DNA of 64,000 nt from Chloroflexota bacterium. GTDB taxonomy: Bacteria; Chloroflexota; Anaerolineae; Caldilineales; Caldilineaceae. Shown here piece after piece: positions 16,604 to 24,077 of the stretch (within the stretch, counting starts at the first letter, position 1; each line of letters opens with the position of its first letter). Position numbers and translations under genes: made by a program. The notes below the pieces were generated by a model. It saw nothing but the letters and a program-made list of their open reading frames with translations, was not told the DNA's origin and searched no databases. Location: positions 26,509 to 90,508 of the forward strand of contig JAGWYN010000017.1 in NCBI GenBank assembly GCA_018969295.1, written 5' to 3'.

Positions 16604-16908
16604 ACAGATTCTCCAACCGGTCAAAAAATGAATACAATCCAGGCAGCGACGTATTGTAAGGCGATCCGGGCATTGAGCTGGTTTGGGCTCTGGCCGGTGC
16701 CGGGAGGTTCCTCTGGGCAGAGGGGCCTCTGGTTGACGCCAGAGATCTGATTGTAACACGATCTGGGGGCAGGGCTTCAATCGAGGAAACCGTTCAGGGG
16801 GTTACGAGATGCAACGATAACGGGTATAATCCTTTTTAGACCACAACGGTTGCGGGAGGCAGCAATGTCAAACCACAAAAGAGGGATGGAAACAATAGAG
16901 GAGTGCTC
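16604..16908. other. Intergenic region, divergent promoters
   Basis: These 305 bp separate the minus-strand dehydratase-like gene from the plus-strand SRPBCC gene. A plus-strand promoter sits at 16802-16830. No gene is visible, and I see no clear minus-strand promoter beyond weak TACAAT-like hexamers. Confidence 0.6.
16802..16830 (+). promoter_or_regulatory. Promoter of the SRPBCC gene
   Basis: TTACGA, a 17-bp spacer and an exact TATAAT (16825-16830) precede the SRPBCC ATG by 78 bp. Confidence 0.5.
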
Positions 16909-17316
16909 ATGAAGATCACAGTGGAAACCACCGTTCGTGCCCCCATCGAGAAAGTATGGAAGGCCTACACGACTCCGGAGGACATCGTTCAGTGGAACGC
17001 GGCGTCCGATGACTGGCATACCACCAAGTCGAGCGTAGACCTTCGAGTGGGAGGGGAGTTTTCGTCCCGTATGGAAGCAAAGGATGGCAGCTTTGGCTTC
17101 GACTTTGCGGGAACCTACACCAACGTCATTACGAAGAGTCTGTTGGAGTATTCGTTCGGCGATCGAAATGTTCGAGTCGAGTTCAAGGAAAATCCGAGCG
17201 GCGTGAACGTGAGGGTCTCATTTGACGCTGAAACGACCCATCCTCTTGAGCATCAGCGAGATGGCTGGCAGGCAATTCTCAACAACTTCCAGCGTCACGT
17301 CGCAAGCCTGAAGTAG
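16909..17316 (+). CDS. SRPBCC (AHSA1-like) domain protein
   Basis: A 135-residue START/SRPBCC-fold protein of the activator-of-Hsp90-ATPase-like group. Typical features are the opening ITVETTVRAPIEKVWKAYTTPEDIVQWNAASDDWHTT, a central GEFSSRMEAKDGSFGFDFAGTYT and a C-terminal helix DGWQAILNNFQRHV. Such proteins bind small hydrophobic ligands; the ligand is unknown. The ATG at 16909 follows AGAGGAGTGCTC; a GTG six bases earlier is also in frame. Base use is less G-rich than in its neighbours and lacks their G runs, which may point to recent acquisition. Confidence 0.85.
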   Translation: MKITVETTVRAPIEKVWKAYTTPEDIVQWNAASDDWHTTKSSVDLRVGGEFSSRMEAKDGSFGFDFAGTYTNVITKSLLEYSFGDRNVRVEFKENPSGVNVRVSFDAETTHPLEHQRDGWQAILNNFQRHVASLK

Positions 17317-17380
17317 AGTGCTGGCAGAAAACGGTTTGCTGCAGTCGAGGGCCGGTTTCCTCTACTGAAAAGAGGCTTCC

Positions 17381-17389
17381 TGGTATAAT
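17381..17389 (+). promoter_or_regulatory. Extended -10 promoter element
   Basis: TGGTATAAT combines an extended -10 TG with an exact TATAAT, 51 bp upstream of the ATG at 17441. No good -35 box is seen, as is usual for extended -10 promoters. Confidence 0.5.
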
Positions 17390-17440
17390 TGTGTGGGTAT
17401 GGGTCGACCGTTCTTTTACAACGATGACAGGAAGGCTTTG

Positions 17441-17875
17441 ATGGAACCAACACTCCGCAAGGGGACCACACCTTCTTCTGTGCTGCAGCGCATGCTGACC
17501 CTCAAGCTCAAGATGGGGACGGAGAGCGATCTGGGGGGCCTCTATCGGTATTTTGTCGAAAATTTGGGGGGAAACGACGAATTTTTGCGTCTGGGTGTGG
17601 AGACCCGCCGTCCCCAGATTGTCCAGCGGGTGACAGAAATTGCCGGGTCGATTTTTCAGGAGAGAGTGTTGTCGCTGCAGCGGAGCCGCATGGTGCGCAT
17701 TGTAGAGGGCCGCTTCACCCATGGCTCGCTCATTTTTCAGGAGCAGGTAGCGACCTTTTTTTATTTTGAGGAAATTGACAGCGGCCTGGCGGTCTTTCTG
17801 GTTCCCCCGTTTGTTGCTGAAACAAAGGAGTTGGCCCGTTTTTCGCTCCGTCGGTTGCAGGAAGATGGCGGGTAG
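17441..17875 (+). CDS. Conserved hypothetical protein upstream of moeA
   Basis: A 144-residue protein I do not recognise. It appears soluble, with a helical N-terminal part (SSVLQRMLTLKLKMGTESDLGGLYRYFVENLGGNDEFLRL) and a beta-rich C-terminal part (GSLIFQEQVATFFYFEEIDSGLAVFLVP). The ATG at 17441 follows AGGAAGGCTTTG. It ends 102 bp before moeA in the same direction and has its own promoter, so it may head the molybdopterin gene group. No function is proposed. Confidence 0.7.
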   Translation: MEPTLRKGTTPSSVLQRMLTLKLKMGTESDLGGLYRYFVENLGGNDEFLRLGVETRRPQIVQRVTEIAGSIFQERVLSLQRSRMVRIVEGRFTHGSLIFQEQVATFFYFEEIDSGLAVFLVPPFVAETKELARFSLRRLQEDGG

Positions 17876-17977
17876 CTCCGAGCGTTGGGTGGCCTGGCTG
17901 CCCCTGACCGGGGTTTGTCGCCGGGTCTGCGGCGGGTTGGCGGCGACGATTTTGCATTGGAGAGACGGAGCAGAGTG

Positions 17978-19237
17978 ATGGTGGGATCCAGTGAACCGTT
18001 GCTTGAGGTCGAGGAGGCGTTGCGCATCGTGTTGGCACAGGCGGTGCCGTTGGTGCCGGTCTGGGTCTCTTTGTCGGCGGCGCGCGGCCATATTTTGGCG
18101 GCAGCGGTCACGGCTGCACAGCCGTTGCCCCCTTTTCCGGCTTCGGTCAAAGACGGCTATGCGGTGGTGGCCGCCGACGGGCCCGGCGACTATCCGGTCA
18201 TTGGGGCGGTCACTGCCGGTCGGGTTGCAGGTTTTACGGTAAAACCGGGCACTGTGGCCTACATCACGACTGGGGCGCCGCTGCCGGCAGGGGCCGATGC
18301 GGTGGTGATGGTCGAAGAGACCGAGGCTCTGCCGGGGGAGCAGTCTGTGCGGGTGCGGGCCAGGGTGGTGTCTGGGGCCGACGTGCGTCCGATCGGCTAC
18401 GATGTGGCAGCCGGTCAGGAAGTTTTGGCAGCTGGAACCCGGCTTGGGGCGGCTGAGATCGGTCTGTTGGCGACCCTGGGCATTTCGACGGTCTTGGTGT
18501 ATCCGCAGCCGAGAGTGGCGCTTTTGTCGACGGGCGACGAGCTGGTGGCTGCCGGTGCTCGGCTGGGGCCTGGGCAGATCTATGACAGCAACCGGCCGGC
18601 GCTGGCGGCTGCGGTGGAGGCGATGGGCGGGGTGGTCGTCGACCTGGGTATGGTGGGCGACACGCGGGCTGCGCTGGTGGAGGCAGTCGAGCGGGGGGTT
18701 GAGGAAGCAGATCTGCTGTTGACCTCGGGAGGGGTGTCGCTCGGGGAGCTGGATCTGCTCAAACCGCTGTTGGGAGAGCTGGGGGTCGTTCATTTTGGGC
18801 GTTTGCGCATGAAACCGGGCAAGCCCTGCACCTTTGCCACGGTGGAGCGAGCTGGGCGTCGGCGGCTGGTCTTTGCGTTGCCGGGCAACCCAGCCAGCAG
18901 CCTGGTCACATTTTACCTATTGGGGGTGCCGGCGCTCCGTCGGCTGGCGGGGTGGGTGCATCCGCAGCTGGTGCGGGTGCAGGTCTGTCTGGAGGAGGCG
19001 CTGCGGCTGGACCCGGAGCGGCCCGAGTACCATCGTGTTGTGGTGCGTTGGGAGACAAGCCGGGGGGGTCTGGTAGCAGCCAGCACAGGCAACCAGGCGA
19101 GCAGTCGGCTGCTCAGTTTGCGTTCAGCCAATGCGTTGCTTGAGCTGCCGCGCGGCGAGGGGTTGCTGGCGGCAGGGAGCAGCGTGTCGGCGCTATTGAT
19201 CGGTGATTTGGTATCCTTTCCGTTGTCGGAGGGGTAG
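17978..19237 (+). CDS. moeA: Molybdopterin molybdenumtransferase MoeA
   Basis: A 419-residue MoeA/gephyrin E-domain protein, which inserts molybdate (or tungstate) into adenylylated molybdopterin in the cytoplasm. Motifs in order: PPFPASVKDGYAVVAAD, ITTGAPLPAGADAVVMVEET, the MoCF-domain VALLSTGDELV, QIYDSNRPALAAAVEAMGG, LLTSGGVSLGELDLL, RLRMKPGKPCTFA and FALPGNPASSLVTFYLLGVPALRRLAG. These cover the full family length. The ATG at 17978 is the first start before the conserved part; a GAGACGGAGCAG stretch lies upstream. It is followed by moaC after 14 bp. Its product would serve the AOR-family enzyme at 58-60 kb. Confidence 0.93.
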   Translation: MVGSSEPLLEVEEALRIVLAQAVPLVPVWVSLSAARGHILAAAVTAAQPLPPFPASVKDGYAVVAADGPGDYPVIGAVTAGRVAGFTVKPGTVAYITTGAPLPAGADAVVMVEETEALPGEQSVRVRARVVSGADVRPIGYDVAAGQEVLAAGTRLGAAEIGLLATLGISTVLVYPQPRVALLSTGDELVAAGARLGPGQIYDSNRPALAAAVEAMGGVVVDLGMVGDTRAALVEAVERGVEEADLLLTSGGVSLGELDLLKPLLGELGVVHFGRLRMKPGKPCTFATVERAGRRRLVFALPGNPASSLVTFYLLGVPALRRLAGWVHPQLVRVQVCLEEALRLDPERPEYHRVVVRWETSRGGLVAASTGNQASSRLLSLRSANALLELPRGEGLLAAGSSVSALLIGDLVSFPLSEG

Positions 19238-19251
19238 ACACAGGAGGAGTG

Positions 19252-19737
19252 ATGGCGACACTGACCCATCTGGATGCAGCGGGCCATGCTGCGATGGTCG
19301 ATGTTGGCGACAAAGCGGTGACGGTGCGTGTGGCGGTGGCGGCGGGTGAAGTGCGGATGGCGCCGGCCACATTGGCTGTGCTGCGTGCTGGGACGGCGCC
19401 GAAGGGGGATGTGCTGGCCGCGGCACGCATCGCCGGCATCATGGCTGCCAAACGGACGCCGGAGCTGATCCCGCTCTGCCACACGCTGTTGCTGACCCAC
19501 GTGGGGGTTGACTTTGTGCTCGATGAAGGGGAGAGCCGGGTTCAGATCAAGGCGACGGTGCGCTGCAAAGGGCAGACAGGGGTGGAGATGGAGGCGTTGA
19601 CTGCGGTCAGTGTGGCGGCACTTACCCTCTACGACATGGTGAAGGCCATCGACAAAGAGATGGTGATCGGGGCCATCTGTCTGCTGGAGAAGCGGGGGGG
19701 GCAGTCAGGGGAGTGGCGGCGCGGCGAAGGGCCGTGA
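19252..19737 (+). CDS. moaC: Cyclic pyranopterin monophosphate synthase MoaC
   Basis: A 161-residue MoaC that forms cyclic pyranopterin monophosphate from the MoaA product. The sequence shows MVDVGDKAVTVRVAVA near the N-terminus, PLCHTLLLTHVGVDF, the GVEMEALTAVSVAALTLYDMVKAIDKEM signature and the conserved Asp/Lys at its end. Length is normal for the family. The ATG at 19252 follows ACAGGAGGAGTG. MoaA, the preceding enzyme, is not in this window. Confidence 0.95.
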   Translation: MATLTHLDAAGHAAMVDVGDKAVTVRVAVAAGEVRMAPATLAVLRAGTAPKGDVLAAARIAGIMAAKRTPELIPLCHTLLLTHVGVDFVLDEGESRVQIKATVRCKGQTGVEMEALTAVSVAALTLYDMVKAIDKEMVIGAICLLEKRGGQSGEWRRGEGP

Positions 19738-19822
19738 TCGGTGCTCAAAAAATGTAGAGCGAAAACCGTGGGCGAGGCGGTGGCTGGGCGAGGCGGTGTT
19801 GAGCCTTGGAGGCAGGAGGAGT

Positions 19823-20083
19823 ATGCAAATTCGGGTACGGCTTTTTGCCACGCTGCGTCAGCAAGCGGGCTGGGCGCAGCAGCTGTTGGACGTGCCAGCG
19901 GGAACTACGCTGGACGGGGCGTTGGCGGCGATTGACAGCGCTTACCCGTCGTTGGCGATTGGGCGGCGCACTTTTTATGCGGCGGTCAACCAGGAGTACG
20001 CGCAAGGGGAGCAGCTCTTGCGTGAGGGGGACGAAGTTGCGCTCTTCCCGCCTGTGTCTGGGGGGGGGGCTGTTGCAGAATAA
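19823..20083 (+). CDS. moaD: Molybdopterin synthase small subunit MoaD
   Basis: An 86-residue ubiquitin-fold sulfur carrier (MQIRVRLFATLRQQAGWAQ opening; REGDEVALFPPVSGG end). In MoaD the chain normally stops at the double glycine, which is adenylated and thiocarboxylated. Here the reading frame runs on as a third glycine plus AVAE before the stop, through a 10-base G run. The carrier would need trimming, or frame or sequence at the G run may be in error. The ATG at 19823 has GGCAGGAGGAGT upstream. The gene lies between moaC and moaE, which supports the identity. Confidence 0.9.
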   Translation: MQIRVRLFATLRQQAGWAQQLLDVPAGTTLDGALAAIDSAYPSLAIGRRTFYAAVNQEYAQGEQLLREGDEVALFPPVSGGGAVAE

Positions 20084-20093
20084 GGAGGGGGCG

Positions 20094-20570
20094 ATGAAAC
20101 TCTTTGAGATCACGGCGCAGCCGTTGTCTTTGGACGAAGTGGCCCGGCGGGTTGTCCGGCCTGACTGCGGTGCGGTAGCGACCTTTGCGGGGGTGGTGCG
20201 GGGTACCACTGCGACGCAGGAGGGGGTGCGGGGGACAGATTTTTTGAACTACGAGGCGTATACCGAGATGGCGGAGGCGTTGCTGGCGCGCATTGCTGCC
20301 GAAATTCAGGGGCGGTGGCCCAAAGTGGTGGCGGTGAGCATCGTGCACCGGGTGGGCCGTCTGGAGATCGGGGAATCCAGCGTGGTGATTGCGGTGGCGG
20401 CCCCGCACCGTGGAGACGGCTGTTTCGAAGCGTGTCAGTATGCCATTGAGCGGCTCAAGGCGATCGTGCCGATCTGGAAAGAAGAGAACTGGGCAGACGG
20501 GCAGGTCTGGGTGGAGGGGCCCCGTCAGCCGGAGCTGGTCAGCCACCTGGGGGTGCCGGGCGCTTTGTAG
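20094..20570 (+). CDS. moaE: Molybdopterin synthase catalytic subunit MoaE
   Basis: A 158-residue MoaE that uses the MoaD thiocarboxylate to convert cyclic pyranopterin monophosphate into molybdopterin. Visible motifs are GAVATFAGVVRG, NYEAYTEMAEALL, VSIVHRVGRLEIGESSVVIAVAAPHR and the catalytic-lysine segment KAIVPIWKEE. The ATG at 20094 is 11 bases after the moaD stop with AAGGAGGGGGCG in between. The stop codon lies within the loop-side part of a terminator hairpin. Confidence 0.95.
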   Translation: MKLFEITAQPLSLDEVARRVVRPDCGAVATFAGVVRGTTATQEGVRGTDFLNYEAYTEMAEALLARIAAEIQGRWPKVVAVSIVHRVGRLEIGESSVVIAVAAPHRGDGCFEACQYAIERLKAIVPIWKEENWADGQVWVEGPRQPELVSHLGVPGAL

Positions 20571-20587
20571 CGCGGCAGGTCTTTTTT
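20554..20587. terminator. Terminator overlapping the moaE stop
   Basis: A stem (TGCC...GGCA outside, GCGCT-TTGT-AGCGC inside, 20554-20577) is followed by a run of six T (20582-20587). It serves moaE on the plus strand and may also serve the convergent HTH gene, which ends at 20586. Confidence 0.6.
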
Positions 20588-20900
20588 AAGGGGAGGCAAC
20601 TCCCAAAATTTCTTCGACCGCCACATCGTAGCACTCTGCCAGCAGGGTCAGTTCGTCCAGGGTGGGGCAGTGGCTGCCAAATTCGACGTCGTAGAGGAGC
20701 TGTTGGGTGAGGCCGGTGCGCTGGCGCACAGTTTCGTAGCTGAGCCCATGCAGGGCGCGCAGGCGGCGCAGGGTCTGGCTGATCTGTTGGCGGGCTGCCT
20801 GGCGGATTTCGAGACGCACAGCTTCCCAGTTGTGCAGCTCTGTCGGTGGGGCGGGGGGGCTGGGCTGGCGCAGGCGGTCGAGCCAGGAGTGTTGGTTCAT
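20586..20900 (-). CDS. XRE-type helix-turn-helix protein
   Basis: A 104-residue protein with a C-terminal HTH of the Cro/CI (XRE) type. The domain spans roughly residues 42-100: LRRLRALHGLSYETVRQRTGLTQQLLYDVEFGSHCPTLDELTLLAECYDVAVEEILG. The N-terminal 40 residues are Pro/Gln-rich and without motif. Its ATG overlaps the stop of the membrane-anchored Cys/His protein (ATGA), so the two are translationally coupled and probably act together. The target is unknown. Confidence 0.85.
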   Translation of the reverse strand: MNQHSWLDRLRQPSPPAPPTELHNWEAVRLEIRQAARQQISQTLRRLRALHGLSYETVRQRTGLTQQLLYDVEFGSHCPTLDELTLLAECYDVAVEEILGVASP

Positions 20901-22462
20901 GGCTGTGTGTTTTGCACGTGGAGGGTCAGTGACAGCGGCGGTGAGGCGACAGTGCCGCCGGAGCCGCTGCTGGCGGCAAAGAGTGTGTAGAGAAGGCTCT
21001 GGGGGGGGCTGTCGGCAGGGAGATTGACCCGCAGCAGCACCGAGGCCGTGTTGCCGGGGCCGACATCGGCGAAGAAGAGTTCTTGGTCGGCGCAGACCCC
21101 ATCGGGTCGGCAGAGCTGGGCGGGCAGCGAGCCCGGCTGGACAAGGGTGGCGACCAGTGTATCGGGGGCATCGCCGCTGTTGGTCATCCACAGGCCGAGT
21201 TCGCAGCGCTGTCCAGGGGTGCAGGTCACTTCTGTTCCTGCGCTGGGGGCCAGCAGGACGGCGTAGCGCACGGCGGGAGGGGGGAGTGTCGGGGGGAGTG
21301 TCGGGGGGAGTGTCGGGGGGAGGGGTGTCCAGGTGGGGGTGTAGACCGGTTCGGGGGTAAAACTGGGTGTCGGCGTGATTGTCGGGGTAGGTGCCAGGTA
21401 GGCAACGGTCGTGGTATAGACCTGGGCGCTGCCGTCGGCGTGGATGACCAGCAGGGTGAACAGCTGGTCGACATCGTCGATGCACTCCTCGCGTTCTCCC
21501 CGTCCGTTCATCGGCAGATTTTCGTAGTAGACCTCGCGCACGTTCAGGACGTTCCAGCGCACGAAGGTGCACTGGCCTTTTTGCAGGGCTGGGGAATCGG
21601 GTGCAAAGACGACCACTGGGGTCCCCAGGGGGGGGATCGTCGGTGTGGGGGGAGGGGCAGGGGGCAGGTTGGCCAGGGGGGTGGAGGTAGGCAGGTCAAA
21701 GATTGGTGTCGGGCGTCGGGTGGGGATTGGCGCGGCGACATCGATCAGGGGGGCTGCTGGCTGCAGTGTTGGAACGCTGGGGAGGGGTGGCACCACGACC
21801 AGCGGGGTTGGCGTCACGGCGGCTGGGAACTGCTGGGTGGAACCGAGCGGCAGGGGCGTTGCGGAGGGGCCTGCGGCAGGGCTGGTCAGGAAGGGCGCTG
21901 TCGGGGCATTGGCGAGCGGGTCCAAGATGGGGGCTGGGGTGGCGGTCTGTACGATGAAGACAGCCGGGTTGACGGCGCTCGGGTTGACGGCGCTGACGGT
22001 GTCGACGCTGCCGCTGTTGGGGGGGCGAACGATCAAATTGCGGCTGATCCACTGCCAGCCGGTGTAACTGGCCACGAGGCCGGCGCACAGAAAGACGCTG
22101 GCGAAGACCAGCACGGCGCCGAGCCAGGCGCCGCTGCGGCGGCTGTTCGGGGACATGCTGGCCTCGGAGAGCAGATCGACGGGCAACCCGTTGTCTGGCT
22201 GCCAGCTTTGTTCGGCTGTGGCCAGGTGTGGAACGAAGGGGGTGGCTGCAAAGGGATGGTCTGCTGCCTGCTGAAAGCGTGGGCAGAGGGGATGCTGGGC
22301 GGTCAAGCAGTAGGTGGCCTGGTCGCCCAGGGTGACCAGCGTGTGGGTGTGGAAAGCCAGGCATTCGTTTTCGAAGCTGGGGTAGGCGATCGGCGGCTGG
22401 AGGTGGTGGCTGCTCTGTCCGAGGTGGGGACAGCGTGGTGGGGGTGGGGGACTGGATGCCAT
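20897..22462 (-). CDS. Membrane-anchored protein with N-terminal Cys/His cluster and Pro/Thr linker
   Basis: A 521-residue protein. Residues 10-62 hold a Cys/His arrangement (C11, H13, C34, C52, C60 in RCPHLG, ENECLAF, YCLTAQHPLCPRF) that looks like a small metal-binding module. A single transmembrane helix lies at about 113-131. Outside the membrane there is a long Pro/Thr/Ala-rich linker with in-frame PPTL repeats, and two beta-rich domains: one around QKGQCTFVRWNVLNVREVYYENLP and a C-terminal domain that may bind a partner. The ATG directly follows the TAA of the CCA-adding enzyme, with AGGAG nearby. I associate this N-terminal motif with Chloroflexota surface proteins, often with LysM domains. 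The function is unknown. Confidence 0.75.
   Translation of the reverse strand: MASSPPPPPRCPHLGQSSHHLQPPIAYPSFENECLAFHTHTLVTLGDQATYCLTAQHPLCPRFQQAADHPFAATPFVPHLATAEQSWQPDNGLPVDLLSEASMSPNSRRSGAWLGAVLVFASVFLCAGLVASYTGWQWISRNLIVRPPNSGSVDTVSAVNPSAVNPAVFIVQTATPAPILDPLANAPTAPFLTSPAAGPSATPLPLGSTQQFPAAVTPTPLVVVPPLPSVPTLQPAAPLIDVAAPIPTRRPTPIFDLPTSTPLANLPPAPPPTPTIPPLGTPVVVFAPDSPALQKGQCTFVRWNVLNVREVYYENLPMNGRGEREECIDDVDQLFTLLVIHADGSAQVYTTTVAYLAPTPTITPTPSFTPEPVYTPTWTPLPPTLPPTLPPTLPPPAVRYAVLLAPSAGTEVTCTPGQRCELGLWMTNSGDAPDTLVATLVQPGSLPAQLCRPDGVCADQELFFADVGPGNTASVLLRVNLPADSPPQSLLYTLFAASSGSGGTVASPPLSLTLHVQNTQP
21281..21330 (+). repeat. 12-bp in-frame tandem repeat in the anchored protein gene
   Basis: About four copies of a GGGGGGAGTGTC-like unit encode the PPTL repeats of the extracellular linker on the minus strand. 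The unit length keeps the reading frame. Confidence 0.7.
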
Positions 22463-24010
22463 TTAGCGGCTCCTGTCGAGCAGCGTTTGGGCCAAAGTGA
22501 GCCCTTCTTCGCGGGTGGTGATTTCTCCGGCTGCCTGGGCCTCGCGCAGCTGTTCGAGCAACGTACCGACCTGTCGGCCGGGGGGCAGCTGAAAATGGTG
22601 CATCAGCAGATGGCCGTCGACCAGGGGGGAGCGCACTTGTGCCAGCCCATCTGCGGCCAGCCCGTAGGCGACGAGATCGGCGATGTGGCGCACGTAAGCG
22701 GTCCAGGCGGGAGGGGGAGAGGCAGCGTAGATGGCCTGGTAGTCGGCCAGGGCAAGCAACAGTGTGCTGATGGCGGCTGGCAGTCCGGTCAGCTGGGTCA
22801 GGCTGCCGCCGCCGCAGCTGTGAAAAAAGCGGTAGCAGGCGCGGCGGCTGACGGGCTCGTTGGGGAAAGCGTTGTGGAGCAGGTGGGGGCGCATGTGGCT
22901 GTGCACCACCGTCTGCACCAAGGCGATTTCTGGCCGGCTGAACTTGAGGAGATCCAGGCGGTGGGTGGCCAGTTGTGCGCCGGCCTCTTCATGGCCGAAA
23001 AAGCGGTAGCGTCTGCTGCCGTCTGCCAGGAGTTCTTGGGTGCGGGTGGGGGGTTTCCCCACGTCGTGCCAGAGGGCGCACCAGACCAGCCAGTCGATCG
23101 GTCGGCGTTCGGCGGCGATCGGTTCGAGCAGGTGGCGGCGCAGGCTGGGCAGGTAGGGGGTCAGTGCAGCGGAGATGGCAGCGCCGGCGGTGTCGAGGGC
23201 GTTGTGGCCGGAGACCCAGTCGCGCAGCTGCACGGCTCTGCGCAGGGTGCGCAGCGTATGTTCGTAGACATCGACATCGTGGGGGGGGCTCTGTTCGACG
23301 CCGGCCAGCTCGGCCACTTCGGGCAGCACCCGCTGCAGGAGCTGGTAGTGGCGCAGCAGTTGGAGGGAGCGGTCGGGATCGGTCACGGCAAAGATCTTCC
23401 AGAGTTCATCGCGCACCCGTTCCGGGCTGATCAGCCGGATGCTGTCGGGGATGCTGCGGATCTGGAGGTCGGTTGGCTCGTCGATTGTGAATCCGAACTG
23501 TGTGGCCAGGCGCACTGCCCGCAGCATGCGCACCGGGTCGGCGGCGAGGCTCCAGGCGCTGGCGGTGCGCAGCCGGCGTGCGGCGAGGTCCTGCTGTCCG
23601 CCTGTTGGGTCGACCAGGTCGGAGGCAGACCCGTGCTGCCAGCGCAGGGCCATGGCATTGACCGTAAAATCTCGTTCGCGCAGGTCGTTGTTGAGCTGGC
23701 CGCCACGCATGGCGGCGATATCGCAGACCAGGGGTTTGCCAGCGGCGGCGAAAATCAGCCGGGCCACATCGCGGTCGGGGTCCAGGGGATAGCAGGCCCA
23801 GCCGAGCCGGTCGGCTGTGCGCCGGGCCGCTGTCACTGCCTGGTCTGGCACGACCACATCCAGGTCGTTGGGGTCGTCGTGGCGTCCCAGCAGCAGATCT
23901 CTCACCAGCCCGCCGACGATGTAGACAGCGTCGTACTGGCTGGCCAGCGCGTTCAACAGTGCGGTGAAGGCTGGGGCAGACGGTGTCCAGCGGATTGGGC
24001 TCATTTGCAT
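22463..24010 (-). CDS. CCA tRNA nucleotidyltransferase / poly(A) polymerase family, with HD domain
   Basis: A 515-residue class II nucleotidyltransferase that would add or repair the CCA end of tRNA. The head motif is YIVGGLVRDLLLGRHDDPNDLDVVV with the catalytic Asp pair, followed by DLRERDFTVNAMAL and the RRLRTASAWSLAADPVRMLRAVRLATQFGFTID region. An HD-type domain follows near residue 310 (VWCALWHDVGKPPTRTQ). The ATGs at 24010 and 24004 are both possible; a TTG lies at 24016. The promoter immediately upstream would place the transcript start at about 24012, so the mRNA is nearly leaderless. It heads an operon with the anchored protein and the HTH protein. Confidence 0.9.
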   Translation of the reverse strand: MQMSPIRWTPSAPAFTALLNALASQYDAVYIVGGLVRDLLLGRHDDPNDLDVVVPDQAVTAARRTADRLGWACYPLDPDRDVARLIFAAAGKPLVCDIAAMRGGQLNNDLRERDFTVNAMALRWQHGSASDLVDPTGGQQDLAARRLRTASAWSLAADPVRMLRAVRLATQFGFTIDEPTDLQIRSIPDSIRLISPERVRDELWKIFAVTDPDRSLQLLRHYQLLQRVLPEVAELAGVEQSPPHDVDVYEHTLRTLRRAVQLRDWVSGHNALDTAGAAISAALTPYLPSLRRHLLEPIAAERRPIDWLVWCALWHDVGKPPTRTQELLADGSRRYRFFGHEEAGAQLATHRLDLLKFSRPEIALVQTVVHSHMRPHLLHNAFPNEPVSRRACYRFFHSCGGGSLTQLTGLPAAISTLLLALADYQAIYAASPPPAWTAYVRHIADLVAYGLAADGLAQVRSPLVDGHLLMHHFQLPPGRQVGTLLEQLREAQAAGEITTREEGLTLAQTLLDRSR

Positions 24011-24018
24011 AGCCAACC

Positions 24019-24046
24019 ATTATACCACAACTTTGGGCCAGTTCAA
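24019..24046 (-). promoter_or_regulatory. Extended -10 promoter giving a nearly leaderless mRNA
   Basis: On the minus strand TTGAAC (24046-24041), a 16-bp spacer and an exact TATAAT (24024-24019) with the extended TG. Transcription should begin near 24012, two bases before the ATG at 24010. Confidence 0.6.
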
Positions 24047-24077
24047 GGTTGCCAGACGCAGAAAACGTGCGCGGCCG

